This document shows, one piece after another, positions 37,808 through 63,089 of a DNA stretch of 64,000 nucleotides. The position numbers were made by a program, and so were the translations under genes. Source of the stretch: Glandiceps talaboti. Taxonomy: Eukaryota; Hemichordata; Enteropneusta; Spengelidae. The stretch is taken from the NCBI RefSeq assembly GCF_964340395.1, contig NC_135570.1:15065322-15129321 (forward strand). The letters are read 5' to 3'. The notes under the pieces were generated by a model. It was given only the letters and a program-made list of their open reading frames with translations. It searched no databases and was not told the origin of the DNA. Numbering within the stretch: the stretch's first letter is position 1; each line of letters opens with the position of its first letter.

Positions 37808-38030
37808 CAATCTGATTAAAATCCGATGTAGATGTCGGCTAATCGTTCATTGCTATTTTACTATCGTTATTGTGCCTGAATTGACCTTCGTGGTACATGT
37901 TTGATCGCCTCCTCTACCGATCAGGACAAAAACGTAAACATGTACCACGAAGGTCAATTCAGGCAAAATAACGAAGGTAAAATAGCAATGAACGATCAGC
38001 CGACATCTACATCGGATTTTAATCAGATCG
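37808..38030. mobile_element. Foldback MITE, Mutator-like (9-bp TSD), copy 1
   Basis: Nearly perfect palindrome of 223 bp. The ends CAATCTGATTAAAATCCGAT and its reverse complement enclose arms running to the centre near 37910. It is flanked by GTATAAAAC (37799-37807) and GTATAAGAC (38031-38039), a 9-bp duplication with one change. 9-bp duplications and long TIRs are typical of Mutator-like elements. Confidence 0.85.
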
Positions 38031-38442
38031 GTATAAGACATGGTATGATGAGTGAACCACGTAAACGTTACATGGAAGGCCGATTCATTGAAGGGGTGGG
38101 CGGTGTGGTACATCAATCACAATAACAATATTTATGATTCGTTGCCGACTTCAATGGGTTTTTTTATACACTGATGGTCCTGAATGAAGAATAGCAAGCT
38201 AACCAAAGTGTGATAGTAAAGATGAGTATATCAATACAAATATGTTTATGCCAACTTATAACCAGTACATGAAATGTTTTTTTCCGGACAAAGTTTTATG
38301 ATTTCACCCGTGGTGCTACACCACTGTTCTAATAAACAAGAAAGGCCTAAGTATGCGTCGACATCAGTTACAATATAAACATGTGGCTTGGTAATTGTCG
38401 ACCGAACTCTCAATATTGCAATGACTGTAGCTGGAAGCTGTT

Positions 38443-38684
38443 CAATCTGATTAAAACCCGATGTAGATGTCGGCTATTCGTTCATTGCTATTTTACCTTC
38501 GTTATTTTGCCTGATATTATTTTTCTTGGTACATGTTTACATTTTTTAGCCTGATCGTAGAGGAGGCGATCAGGCAAGCTAAAAAATGTAAACATGTACC
38601 AAGAAGGTCAATTCAGGCAAAATAACGAAGGTAAAATAGCAATGAACGATCAGCCAACATCTACATCGGATTTTAATCAGATTG
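38443..38684. mobile_element. Foldback MITE, Mutator-like (9-bp TSD), copy 2
   Basis: Same family as 37808-38030, 242 bp, ends CAATCTGATT / AATCAGATTG. It is flanked by a perfect 9-bp duplication GAAGCTGTT (38434-38442 and 38685-38693). The central loop near 38545-38580 contains an inner inverted 'agcctgatcg/cgatcaggcaagct'. Confidence 0.9.
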
Positions 38685-39199
38685 GAAGCTGTTGTCATAT
38701 TTGTAATTTTCTAATCGTTCTTTTGTCAAGCAACAGACACCAGTAAGGTAAAGAAATATGTTTATCATGTCTACATCGGGTATATTTCGAAGGTCCTCCG
38801 TCCAACTTGCAATGTTTCCGCTGTCGATTAGTTCTATCTTTTGATGCTTGACATCCACTATTCGTCTCCTCTTCCGTTCTCTCAGAAAATTATCATTTTC
38901 TAGTGTTTCAAGACCAAGGTTGACAGCATTTCTGGCGATATCTAGTAGATTTAGAAGTAGTAATTTTCCACTCTTTTATGAATGCACGGAGTTCTTTTAC
39001 GCCCATTTTGTTGACAGCTTCATACATCGCCATACTATTAGATGCCATGACGAAAATTCTGGCCCTCACTTTGTCAGATATGGTGCGCCCTCTCGCGATA
39101 CTTTCCTGCGAAACAACCGGAAGTTCGATAACCGGAATACGCCGTATTGCAAAATAGAATGGCTTTTGGTTATTGTCAAGGCGTGGTCGTGATTGCTAA

Positions 39200-40300
39200 G
39201 GTCAATATGTCTTCAGATTGACACATCCATCCTAGCAGATTTCAGTCAAAGTCAACTAGTAGTAGTCAAACTAAAACTTCCAAATGGCATATCACTCTAT
39301 AACCTTGAGCTCCCTCATGTCATCAATAATAATAACAAATGTTATAATAATTTAGAATAGACTCTGAATATGAGAGTAATAGATACTTGCATCCCAATTT
39401 ATAGACACACATCTTTTGTATATCTGGTATATGGTAAATGTACAATAATAACAATCAATAGTTCAATATAGGATAAGGAATGGTTCTTTTAATTTAGGGT
39501 GGGGTGGGGGTGGGGGTGGAGGTGGGTTGGGATGGGAGATGAACCTTTTTAGTTCTCATCCTACAAAAAAAACACGTTTCAATTTAGTTTTACATATAAT
39601 TACTAGAATCTGTATTGTACAAATATTTCTAACGAGGGCTTTGTATTCATACGTAAATAAGATTCTTTCCCTTGTCCAGGCTGTGATTCATAGTTATGCA
39701 TACAACAGTACATATGAATTTGATATTGATTGTCATAAACAGTTATCAATTTTGGACAGTAAGTTAGCAGCAGGAGGAGTGGGTGGGGGTGGGGTGGAGT
39801 GGGATATAATGCCTAACTAGACGAATCTAGTTTATTTGTCAAACTATATAGCACTACTGATATTTGATTGTCATTGTTTTCAGTTATGGCTTTTTTTCTG
39901 AGTTTGCGCACTAAACTACATCAAACATATTCTCTTGTACTATGTATGGCACGTCTGTACATGGGCCGGGGTGGGGTGGGGTTAGTGCAATATTACATGT
40001 GTCAACTGTTCGAGTCGTAGTTTGCGCATTTTATGGCAGGTCTTGATTCACTCTAAAAACGGAACAAAAAAGAACATTACATATACACAAATTCTCTTCC
40101 ATTGTATAATATAAAAAGAATTTGTGTAAACATCAAAAATGACCCGAAACGTACAAATCACTGAGCGACACGTATTAGCATGTTGTGAGCTATGATCTTA
40201 AATGTGTGCTTTTCCATTTCAAATGCTACTTCATATGAGAGAGTAAGCAAAGCACGTGTGTCTAGTAAACTGAAAACCAGAAGAAGGGACCGTTCAACGA
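39200..40300. other. Gene-free stretch with three G-rich clusters
   Basis: Runs such as 'gggtggggtgggggtggggg' at about 39497-39535, 39773-39800 and 39964-39983 could form G-quadruplexes on the plus strand. The region upstream of 40361 should include the promoter of the first RAP gene; no core element is recognised. Confidence 0.5.
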
Positions 40301-40360
40301 GTGGTAAAATCGAAGACCAACTTTACTTCAAGTTCTACCCCGACTAAACAGCTAAGAAAG

Positions 40361-40821
40361 ATGAGATACTTTCAGTCTTTGTTGATCGTTATTTGCATCA
40401 CGTCTTTTCTACATGCAAGAGGACATATCATTGATACTCAACGCACGCAAGACTCTCCGACCGAACAGAATAACGAAGACGCCGTCCAATTTCGTCACGT
40501 ACGCTGCAGACAAGTCTGGGAAGAAGCGCAAAATGTGAGTGCTCTTTCATTTGACTGAAGTAATTAGTTGTGTTCTAGTATAGTAATTATTAATAGTAAA
40601 AATACGATTGTGACCAAGGTGTGAAAGTTGTTGGGAACGTTTTACTTTACATTTCATGTTTCCGAGCTGAGTTGGCCATGATCGTTATATCGCGCTCGAT
40701 TTCTTTTCTATTAAACACATTTTCTGTCGCGAAACACTGTCGCTCTGTCTCTTTCTCTATCTCTGTCGCTGTCTCTGTCTCTATCGCTGTCTATGTCTGT
40801 CTCTGTCCTTGTCTGTCTGAG

Positions 40822-40898
<77 letters not shown>

Positions 40899-40903
40899 GC
40901 CTG

Positions 40904-40972
<69 letters not shown>

Positions 40973-41846
40973 CTTTCCCCGACTCTCCTCTCTCTGTGTG
41001 TGATTCTTTCCCCGACTCTTTCTTACTCTCCCCCCCCCCGTCATTTTCAAATTAACTTTAAAAACAATTTTAAGCCAAAAATTGTAATATCTTAATGAAC
41101 TTTTAAATTACTATGAAGCAACAACATTTGGACACGTACGTAGTGCTGTACAATTATGACCTATCAAAATGCAAGTATATGGTGTTTGGTATTCAAATAT
41201 TTTCCGAAAACGTTGTAAATAGAAACTTATTGATCTCATGCACAAACTAAATATTCATAATATCAGTTTACTCGTAAACAACGCTCAGTTCTGAATTTAT
41301 ATTGAAAGGTCGAGAGGTCGTCGTGTGTAATTCATCACTCAGTATAAATCAATTCAAATCCTCAGTTTTCAAAGTGTGTATATTTGTTAATCGTTAGAGA
41401 AAAAAGTCATGTTTCGACGTGTTCTTAAGGTTAATCTGTTTTGTTCTTTTATAACAGATTCAATAATAATCTAATTATGTGATAGACCCGGCATTCACTG
41501 AAAATACAGTAATACATGTTAAAACATGGTAACTTCTCAAACATGACGTGTCACGATCTGATTGGTTGCATATTTTAGTAACTTTACTATAGTTGAGTAC
41601 GAATGTAAACATTACATGTATGTACGTGTAACATTATTTGATAATACCGAAATAATTGCATATGAATGACAAAAATCACAATTTTAATATTTTATTTTAC
41701 AATTGCTATGCCTATGTATAATGTGAACGATCACAGTACTATATACGAGTTAGTTATACACTGAAACTACAAGCACCACATCGTCACTATTTAGGAATCA
41801 CAGAACAAAGGGCTCTAACATTTAGAACTGAAGTAACGTCTGTTAG

Positions 41847-41885
<39 letters not shown>

Positions 41886-41890
41886 GTTGG

Positions 41891-41939
<49 letters not shown>

Positions 41940-44681
41940 ATTTTGGTATATTTTGCTGGCAATCTTTATAATATTAAAGAAACATTCAAATTCACAAATC
42001 AGCAGTGTAATTATACAAATATGCAATATTTTTTTCCAACTATTTACATTATAGGAAAAGAAGTTTATTACACGTCACATACGGTACATCAATTATTAAC
42101 CAACGTCTTTCGCCAGGGAGAATGCAAGTTTTAGAAGTAGACCCAACATGTTCAACAGCTCAACAGATCAAGTGAATTACAAAAGATTTTAAAATTCTAT
42201 GAATAAAGAGTACTGAGCTTTCGAGCTGTCTTGACCGACGATCCTCAGGTGGCCAAATACAATAATTACAACTGACCACCACTAGGTGGCGGTATGATCA
42301 GCCCGTTGTATAATATTTAGTGGAGTTCGATGCCCCTGTATATTGATCATAGGATTCCAAGAACAACTGTTACTCGATTAACTATTTTGTCAACTATTCT
42401 TATCTCATTTCCATGTCTGCTCAAGCATTGTTCTTGTTCTTTAGGAGTTTTGTTGATTCAGTCGCATAAACTTTAATCCGAGGAAATAAATTATGATTAT
42501 TGTTAATCACGATGTTGTCTTTTTTTTAATAGTCTGGTCGATCCTATGAAACCATGGAGGCATTAAAAGCAGATTTGCTAAGATATGAGGACAAATTCAT
42601 TGAATTCCGGGTTCTTCATGCAGAAGGCAATGATAGACGTATGGAAAAGACCAAACATCTAGAATTACAGCAAGAATTTAATGGTATCTAAAATCCTCGC
42701 TTTTCTTAGAATTTTACCACCACCACCACCACCACCACCACCACCACCACCACCACCACCACCACTATCACTATCACTATCACCACCACCACTATCACTA
42801 TCACTACTACCACCACCACCACCACCACCACCACCACCACCACCACTATCACTACCACTGTCCATGTTGTCTTTGATAGTTTTTACACATTCACCCTTTA
42901 TCACTTTGTATATCAATAGACCTTCTGAAGCGTCATGGTATTGAAACGTCCGAGGAACTAGGGGAACCAGTACAGGTGTTTTCTGACATGAGATTGAACA
43001 AGTTATGGAAGCAGGCATCGTCAGGTAAGTTGTACCACATCACTGTTTGATTTAAAAAAAAAAAAAAACCAAAAAAAAACCATGAATAGATGCCTAATTC
43101 ATAAACATTTAAGGTGTTCTGAGCGTTTTTCTTTTGAGTGCGTCTTTCAAATCTTGATCGAGTACTATTCGCGTGGTACGTTAACAAATGTATAACTATA
43201 TTAAATGAAAAAAAACACACAAACAGCCATAAATATTTGTTTCCCGCCTTTTTTTGTAATTTCCATAAAACTGTATAGTATTGACAGAGCCCCTCTTTCA
43301 TTGATCACGCGTACTCCGACAGGTGATGGCGCTCTATCCAGCTCGACCCTGACTCCATCAAAACGTACGGTAAATAGCGCCACCAACGTTTGTAGTGTGA
43401 CTCTAGCTCTGACTGTTCTGCATGTTCTGTGCCCTGAATGTATCCATCTTTTCTGGTGGACCACTAAGTGAAACAAGAAGTATTGAGTTCATTGATAGTA
43501 TAAGTCTATGTTATCTTAATTATATTTCCCTATATCGTTTTACAGCGGGACATTTCTCTGCGGAAGAACTTGAAGATCTCAAACGAGAATTTGAACATCA
43601 TGAACATAATTTAGATGAATTTAGGCAGACAACTGAATCATTACAGACTGGTGCCAACAAAGGTAAGCTGCAGTGATCATTAACATAGTCTAACAAGATA
43701 TGGATTTTTTTCTTCAATAAAATAGTCCATTCATATCATACGAAATAAGGAGTAATGAAAAGTGAAAAGTAAATCAAAAATAACTTTAAACTCCTGACTG
43801 GACCACAACAATAGTTTGTTCAAACGAGTCGGGGTTTGGGCCCAAGGAAAACATTATAGTAATGCATATACATATAACACACAAACAAGATTCGTCGTTG
43901 GTGGCGCTGGTTTGTGGCGTTACTGTTGTAGAAACACCGTACGTCGTGGTATAGACCCTACACGAAACGAGTACATGTACACAGCGACTCTTTCAGTCTA
44001 TATATTAGCATATGTTGTCAACTGCATTAGCAATTTACCAGTAATATTCGATCTTCTAACTCTACTGAAATTTAGATGATCCAGACTTTGGAGTACGAAC
44101 TATGGAAGGGAAATTACATTTACGGAAGATAACAGACGACTACAAACGGCTTGAATTGCTTACAGTGCCAGCTCATGAACGCAGTGTGTTTGTTGAACCG
44201 AGGGTACATCAGATGTGGATGGAAGCTATCAATGGTAACTTTACTGGGGAAGAGTTGGTATCTCTACGCGTAAGATAAATATTTAGACTATTTTTAATCA
44301 TTTATGATGTTATCATTATTACCACAGTATCTCTGGATAAGTGGAATTTCTTGATTTTTGTGTGTTGATTTGCAGTATGTTTGTCGTATTGGTTGATGGA
44401 CAGACAGACGTTGAGAGAAGACATACGTAAAGGCAAACAAACAGACAGATAATCTTGCTGCTAGACATTCGGGCTTAAATTTCTTTCGATACTATAAGCG
44501 AACGAAGTTCGCAGTGAGGGCTTGCCCGAGGATGTTCCATCCTCGACGCGATAGCGATGTTCGATCGTGTGTCGTATTGTATCGGAAGAACATCCGAGGA
44601 CTAGCAGATAGACTAACAGACAGACTGAAAGACAGACATACAAAACAGATTGACAAACATACAGGAAGAGACTAGGCAGAC

Positions 44682-44716
<35 letters not shown>

Positions 44717-44719
44717 GCC

Positions 44720-44810
<91 letters not shown>

Positions 44811-45947
44811 GACTTAACGAAGAATTAAGAAACTTTTTTTCTTCAGAAAAACAAATCTCAATGACGTGAGAATGTGCTCAGTGGGACATAGATCATATCA
44901 GATCAATATTCAGCAACTTCAAGTTTGTTTGCCATGGTTAGCTGAATTCCGGGGTATCATTCTATCTTCTTTATATTACTTTCTATATTAGACATTATCA
45001 CGACTGTCTTTAGAACAGAGCCATTCAAACTGACGGAATTCACAATTTCGTTCCTGCAGGAGGAACTGCGTCATTTTGAAGAACAACTTCAACAAAGTGA
45101 TGACAAGAGAGGTGAAGCAATACAAGCCGAATTGAAATATCATATCAGTAAATCTAGTGGTGAACGTGTCGAACCAGCCATTCACCAAGAACTGAGTAGA
45201 GAAGTAATGGATATCGCAAAAACTGTAAGTCGATTGATTTTGTTGAAATAACCATGGATCAGTCCAACTACAATATGACGAGTGAAAGAAGTTGAAACCT
45301 GGTCTTCATGGTCTCTTTGACTACGTGATTTTCATTATCACATGACAATTCAACTCTTTCACGTGTCAAACCATCTGCCTTCAGATCATTAGTCGATGTA
45401 GTCGGCTAGAAGAAGCGTCCAAGATATGACATAAAACTTTTTAAGTCCTGTATGATAGATTATAATCATTGTAATATGTTGATACTCAAGTCTTTTTTGT
45501 TTCAAGAATCAGAATCAATTCTTCTGTCAGAAATGACTACTGCTGACATTAATTCTTTATGCAGAGTACGCCATATATATAGACTGACAGATCAGCCGTT
45601 GTACGTGGGCGCGGTCTGATCTCCAGCATTGACCGATGACGTCACTAAGTCTATACGCCATACATCTCAAATATTATCAAAGCAACACTGACAAAAATTA
45701 AAGAAAAGGATCGACGTCGACTACAGACAAACAATTGACAAATGCATATCAATTTTAAAGATAACACAACACGTGGAATATAATCTTTGACTTTATACAT
45801 GCAGTCATCGCATTTTGTTGTGAAGGCGCAATAAATTATCAATCGTCAATCACAAAAGTTATGTTTTTCTTATCTTTACAGATATCACAGCAACACGGAA
45901 AGTTATCTGAACGCATAAAATCGAAACGTCATCGTGAAGAACTGTAG
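40361..45947 (+). CDS. LRPAP1: Alpha-2-macroglobulin receptor-associated protein (RAP) paralogue, divergent upstream copy
   Basis: Seven exons: 40361-40534, 42533-42683, 42920-43024, 43546-43662, 44076-44269, 45060-45224 and 45882-45947, phases 0,1,1,1,0,0, giving 323 residues. The start at 40361 gives a clean signal peptide (MRYFQSLLIVICITSFLHA); a more upstream in-frame ATG at 40301 would bury it. Three RAP domains are marked by R-x-x-(Q/K)(V/L/M)W-x-x-A helices (CRQVWEEAQN, RLNKLWKQASS, RVHQMWMEAI). The C-terminus is HREEL, an HDEL-like ER retrieval signal. RAP is an ER chaperone that blocks premature ligand binding by LDL-receptor-family proteins. The lysine equivalent to human mature K256 is Gln259 here, while K270 is kept (Lys273), and domain 3 histidines are missing. 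Exon 3 is 36 nt shorter than in the downstream copy. Paralogue of 48109-60852. Confidence 0.9.
40740..40980. repeat. (CTGT)n and (CT)n microsatellites in RAP copy 1 intron 1
   Basis: About 80 bp of CTGT units pass directly into about 65 bp of CT units. Open frames on both strands are artefacts. Confidence 0.95.
41846..41938. repeat. (TTGA)n/(TTGG)n microsatellite in RAP copy 1 intron 1
   Basis: About 22 tetranucleotide units; three TTGG units interrupt the TTGA run. Confidence 0.95.
42279..42290 (+). promoter_or_regulatory. Candidate CTCF core motif in RAP copy 1 intron 1
   Basis: CCACTAGGTGGC matches CCASYAGRKGGC at all positions and is followed by GGT, also favoured. It lies about 240 bp upstream of exon 2. 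Confidence 0.35.
42714..42848. repeat. (CCA)n microsatellite in RAP copy 1 intron 2
   Basis: Interrupted CCA/CTA triplet array lying between exon 2 (ends 42683) and exon 3 (starts 42920). The polyproline and polyglycine open frames are artefacts. Confidence 0.95.
44680..44812. repeat. (CAGA)n microsatellite in RAP copy 1 intron 5
   Basis: About 33 near-perfect CAGA/GACA units, preceded by a degenerate stretch of the same motif from about 44400. Confidence 0.95.
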
Positions 45948-46280
45948 CCGTTTTAATTTCGTAAAGTGCGCCCTCTTCTGGTGTGGGGATTTTCCAATCA
46001 TGTATCTAGTATTTTGTTATTCCACTTAAATGAAGCTAGAAATCTGTAGCATCGCACTTTACGATGTGGGCATACTACATTAAATGATGTAATATTTGTA
46101 AGGTTATGCTTAACCTGTGATACCCATATGAAAACAGTAGTCAATTCATTTTATCTTGGCTTAATACGAAGTAAAAACCATAACAATTGTGTATTGGAAT
46201 TGTTTGTTTTTATTGTACGATTTGTGAGAGAGAGAGAGAGAGAGAAATAAAAAGAGAGAACAAGAGAGAGGGAGAGAGAA

Positions 46281-46326
<46 letters not shown>

Positions 46327-48108
46327 TGCTGAAAGAGACAGAAAAGGAGAGTATCTCATCACAATATTATACAATTTAAATATAATGTTAATGTTGATGC
46401 ATGATTTTGTAATACAATTGTCTTCTGGCATTGTTAGAACAGTTGATTGTATAGTACGGACCCGGAACATTTTTTGATACGTATAATAAATTACGTCATC
46501 GGATTCTTTATACGTCATATCTTAATACCAGGTTTGAGTTCAGTCAATTGCAAATAGTGGCTAAGTATACTTCAGTAAGTAGAATACTGTGAGTACCTTT
46601 TAAATATGCAGTAAAAACTATGTCAACATATGTATAAACTCAGCTTGTGCCCCTTTAACACACATTCACCAATACATTTAAAATTACCCTTTCAACACAA
46701 TTGATTGGAAATCTAAAACAAAAACGAAACTCTGTCATGTATATGTATATTATATCTTGTACTTACATCAAAGAGAATCTTTTGAAATCATATTTTTTAA
46801 TTTCTAAATTATGATAAAATGTCGGTTAGCAATTATCTGAAATTATCTGAGATATTTCAATCATTTAAATAATTTTCGAAAATAAAGTCGTTTTAATTCA
46901 AACAATCTATGTTCTCACCTAATCAAGTTTATTACGACCATGTTAATAGCTACATGTATATAAAAACCATCTGTCCAGTTTCCCTCTCCACCATGTAGTT
47001 ATTAATTGAGTTTGTACTTTTCCTACTAGTTGTAAGTATTACCTTAGATGCATTCCTTAGGCCAAACTAAAAAAAATGTGTGGTTCCGATAATGTCCAAT
47101 TTCTATGAAAGCCAGTAAGGGACATTTTGTAAAATCTTATGCGCACGACTTACTATCTTGTGAGCACGACACATTTTAAATATTTTTTTATAACTCTTTT
47201 TTTTGCTCTGGTTCAGGTTACACTTTCTTTTGTTTGTCTAAAGCCCTTCCATATGGTATTTGCGTTATGGGTCATATGAGGCGATGACATCTTCAAATCT
47301 CACTATTTCTCGTGTGACTTTGCATTAAAAACCTAGGTTAGGTCGGGTTACCGGAACCATTTTTTGGTCTTATGTTTTGTATGTACTGAAGCAGGACGGT
47401 GATTGGATAAATCATTATACTGGAATGAGGTGTTTTTCACTTGAGTAATATGCTTACAAAACCAGCCTTATCAGATAGACAAGATTTTTTCTTTTATTAA
47501 AATAACTTTTATTAAAAATATGAAAGAAGAGAATTAAGACAAGTTATTATGTTAACGAAACAATTATTAAGCCTGGGTTCCCTGTTAAATGATGCTAAAA
47601 GTATACATTTTGTTTCTGGCATATGTTCTAGGTTGACAGACGTGCGTGGGCTACATTTTATGCTTATTCACAAAAATGTAAACTTATAAAATGCAGTGTG
47701 GACTGCCCCCAAAACAATCACGTGTTACAAAAGCATATACAATGTATTTGAATTAAACATATGTTCGCTCGTACCGTCTGTTTGCAAAATACAACCAATA
47801 TAGTCTCAACAGTTTCTACCTATTAACGTGGCTTGAAAAACAAATTCAAAGAGATAATTTTCTAGCGAATTTATATGTTTTCATAATACGATATTTGAAA
47901 TTATATTTCTTGATCACGGAAGGGAAGAGTAAACATGCTTTAAATTTCAGTGCATGAATGAAGACGATATGTACAACGCCCTCAACAAGAGGTCACGAAA
48001 ATGTTAAGGTCACGACTTGAAATAAAACTCTCTTACGTTCATAAGAACACGCTACAGCGATTGTACAAACCAATATAGAGTAGAGCTTGTCGAAATAGGT
48101 ATCACAAA
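45948..48108. other. Interval between the two RAP genes
   Basis: It contains a (GA)n microsatellite (about 46224-46322), a copy of dispersed repeat C (about 46390-46680) and a dispersed repeat E fragment (about 47050-47400, with 'gggttaccggaaccattttt'). The promoter of the second RAP gene must lie near its end. The sequence just upstream of 48109 has no TATA box that I can identify. Confidence 0.55.
46390..46680. repeat. Dispersed repeat C, copy without MITE insertion
   Basis: 'acaattgtcttctggcattg' and 'accaggtttgagttcagtca', then 'tcagcttgtgcccctttaa', match both flanks of the MITE-interrupted copy at 22990-23590. Confidence 0.7.
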
Positions 48109-60852
<12,744 letters not shown>

Positions 60853-61088
60853 AGTAGTCAGTCAAGAGCTCCATACCAAAATACTTATTTATTAAGAAAT
60901 GTTGTTAGTTGTACAATATCTGAATGTGATGTGTTGCTATCATTGCTATATTGTTACTTTCAATATTAACTGCAATAACTGAACTTACTGTCAATTTATT
61001 TTGGTTCAAAAGTTGTTTTTAGCTTCTTTTACCTCCATAGCAACAAAATGAATTCCACTTGCCAAAGCTGACTGACTACAGGGATTAT

Positions 61089-61443
61089 AAAGTGGCCATA
61101 TGGATGAGGATTGGGTATTTATTTTGGATTTTGAATTTATGGAATAATTTTATCATGGTTTCCTACTTCAAAAATCAATGTGAGACAACATATGTCAAGT
61201 CGTTGTTTGTAACTCAATAAATTGTAAAAGATTAATAAATGTGTAAAATCTTTGTTATTGTACGTACAATAACAAACTTATGTAAAACATTTAAAAAAAG
61301 CTTTTTGCACTGTAAATATGAGTTACTACCAAGACAAACTTGGTATTTGTTGTTTCACATTAATTTCTCAAACAAGACGCCATGATAAAATTACTTCATA
61401 AATTAAAAATCCAAAATAAATACCGAATCCATATGGCCATTTT
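61089..61443. mobile_element. MITE family A copy downstream of RAP copy 2
   Basis: AAAGTGGCCATATGGATGAG at the left is mirrored by 'catatggccatttt' at the right, with the full internal arms and the central 'ttattgtacgtacaataa' palindrome. Confidence 0.85.
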
Positions 61444-62034
61444 AATAATTAAATAAAGAGAGATTTATTAAACTTGTCCTGAATCATTGCATCTACCTAC
61501 AAAAACGATCTCATATTAAGGAAACTGTAGTCAAATTTGTTTGATCAGGACAGCCAAAGTGTGAAAATTATTTTTTGTGTAAACTTTTTTAAAAAAAAAA
61601 AGACTTTTGTAGCTTTATTTATTTTCTGCAAAATTTGTGAGTACCAAAATACATTGGCTCACAGTATCTAAAAATTCAGTTTGTTGAAAGAAAAATGATT
61701 ATATGCTATTATTTAGTTGATCTAGTTTGGTGAAAAGATTACCATATTAATGCTGGCCCACAAAATAAGAATATCAAGAAAGGACAAATTTTGTTTTAAT
61801 GTTTGGCAGAGAGGTGTTCCTACAAGTAATGTAAAGGGCATTTTTTAAAAAAATGAACTTTGTAATAAAATATTACACTGGGACAGTGCGAGTTGATGAT
61901 TGTAACTCAGGGTTAGTAACAGAAGCAGATCATAGCAGACATTATACAGTTATACAACACTTCTGTCAAAAATGGCAATAATAGTTTGTCACTACTTATT
62001 TTATACTTATTCATTGTAGTACAACTCACAAAAT

Positions 62035-62382
62035 AACACCGGTGTGTTTGCGTACTCGTACCAATCAGGAAATGAGACAAGGGTCATGCAGAGACGTACA
62101 ATATAATTAGCGTCAGTAACTTATCAAGGAATAGACACTACAGGATCCTGGATCCCAGAACTCTATTTTCTTGATTAGAACCTACATGTCAATAAATGCG
62201 ACTGTTACTGTTAATTAAGTTTATTGATTGAAAGTTACAACATGACTAAACGTCCACAGACATAAACAAACTCATAAAAACATCCCATCAACTTACATCA
62301 GTTATCTTGTCATCTTTATCTAATTTGCCTTACAGTAAAATCTTCTCTTAGCTCACTTCATTCAAGCAAACACACCGGTGTT
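62035..62382. mobile_element. 348-bp inverted-repeat element
   Basis: AACACCGGTGTGTTTGC at 62035-62051 is mirrored perfectly by GCAAACACACCGGTGTT at 62366-62382. The interior has no coding capacity. I could not see a convincing target duplication. Confidence 0.7.
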
Positions 62383-63089
62383 TTTTCACCAGTTGTATTA
62401 CTCTTGCCAATTCTTGCTTTTCTTTTCACGGTAAATTTTATTGCAGGGCTATTCTTTAAGAAAAACTTTAAAGTTGTATTTAACTTTATTACATGGAGTA
62501 TTTAGTGGATAGAGGATTTTTACATCACAAATGGACAAAAATCCAGTAGTTTTACTGCAGGTTGGCCATACATATTGGTTTGTCTTTCTTTCAGTTTGCA
62601 AGTATTTGTGCCAATGGAAACACCTAAATTCTGAATAACCAAGGAAAAAATTGATGTTGTGTTTGAGGGGAATTTACCTTTTAGTGTTGGAATTATTCTA
62701 AGGCAAAATAAAAAAAATGTTTGTTTCAGCTAACATGATTTCAGCAAATAGGGTAGGTAGGTCGGAATTTTATTTAATTTATTTACTTTAAATTTTGAAA
62801 AATACTTTGACCCCAAGATAAGATACTCGTCAGTCACAGTACTTGGGGGAGAATTTGATGAGGTGTAAAAGAAGTAAATGAAGACAATTATAAGTTTAAA
62901 TAGATTAGCATGTTATGCAGAGTGTACTGTTTTAGTCTAAAAAGACACAATTTCTCTCTGGAATACAATTTTTTTAAAAAGTGATCACAGATGAGGCAAA
63001 GCCATGAAGGTGTACACAGAAATAGAAGTAAATTGTTATCATTTTACCTTTTTGCTTGCAAAAAAAAAGTTCAGGATCGGTCGGGGCTT

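Larger units (their letters stand above)
37310..39148. mobile_element. Larger inverted-repeat element hosting two nested foldbacks
   Basis: The left end 'aatacgccgtattccggtta' + 'tcg' is mirrored by 'cgataaccggaatacgccgt' at 39126-39148. Just inside, 'gtgagggccagaatt' near 37400 is mirrored by 'attctggccctcac' near 39056-39070. Between them, the minus strand at about 38673-38885 is open (RRRIVDVKHQKIELIDSG, then LTGVCCLTKERLENY), which may be a relic of an internal ORF. I cannot assign the superfamily. Two 9-bp-TSD foldbacks are inserted in it. Confidence 0.6.

Noticed and set aside
44500-44600. Possible structured RNA or tRNA (gaacgaagttcgcag, paired gaggatgttcc/ggaagaacatcc)
   Set aside because: No cloverleaf, no A/B boxes and no CCA-side pairing; more likely a small inverted repeat of a mobile element.
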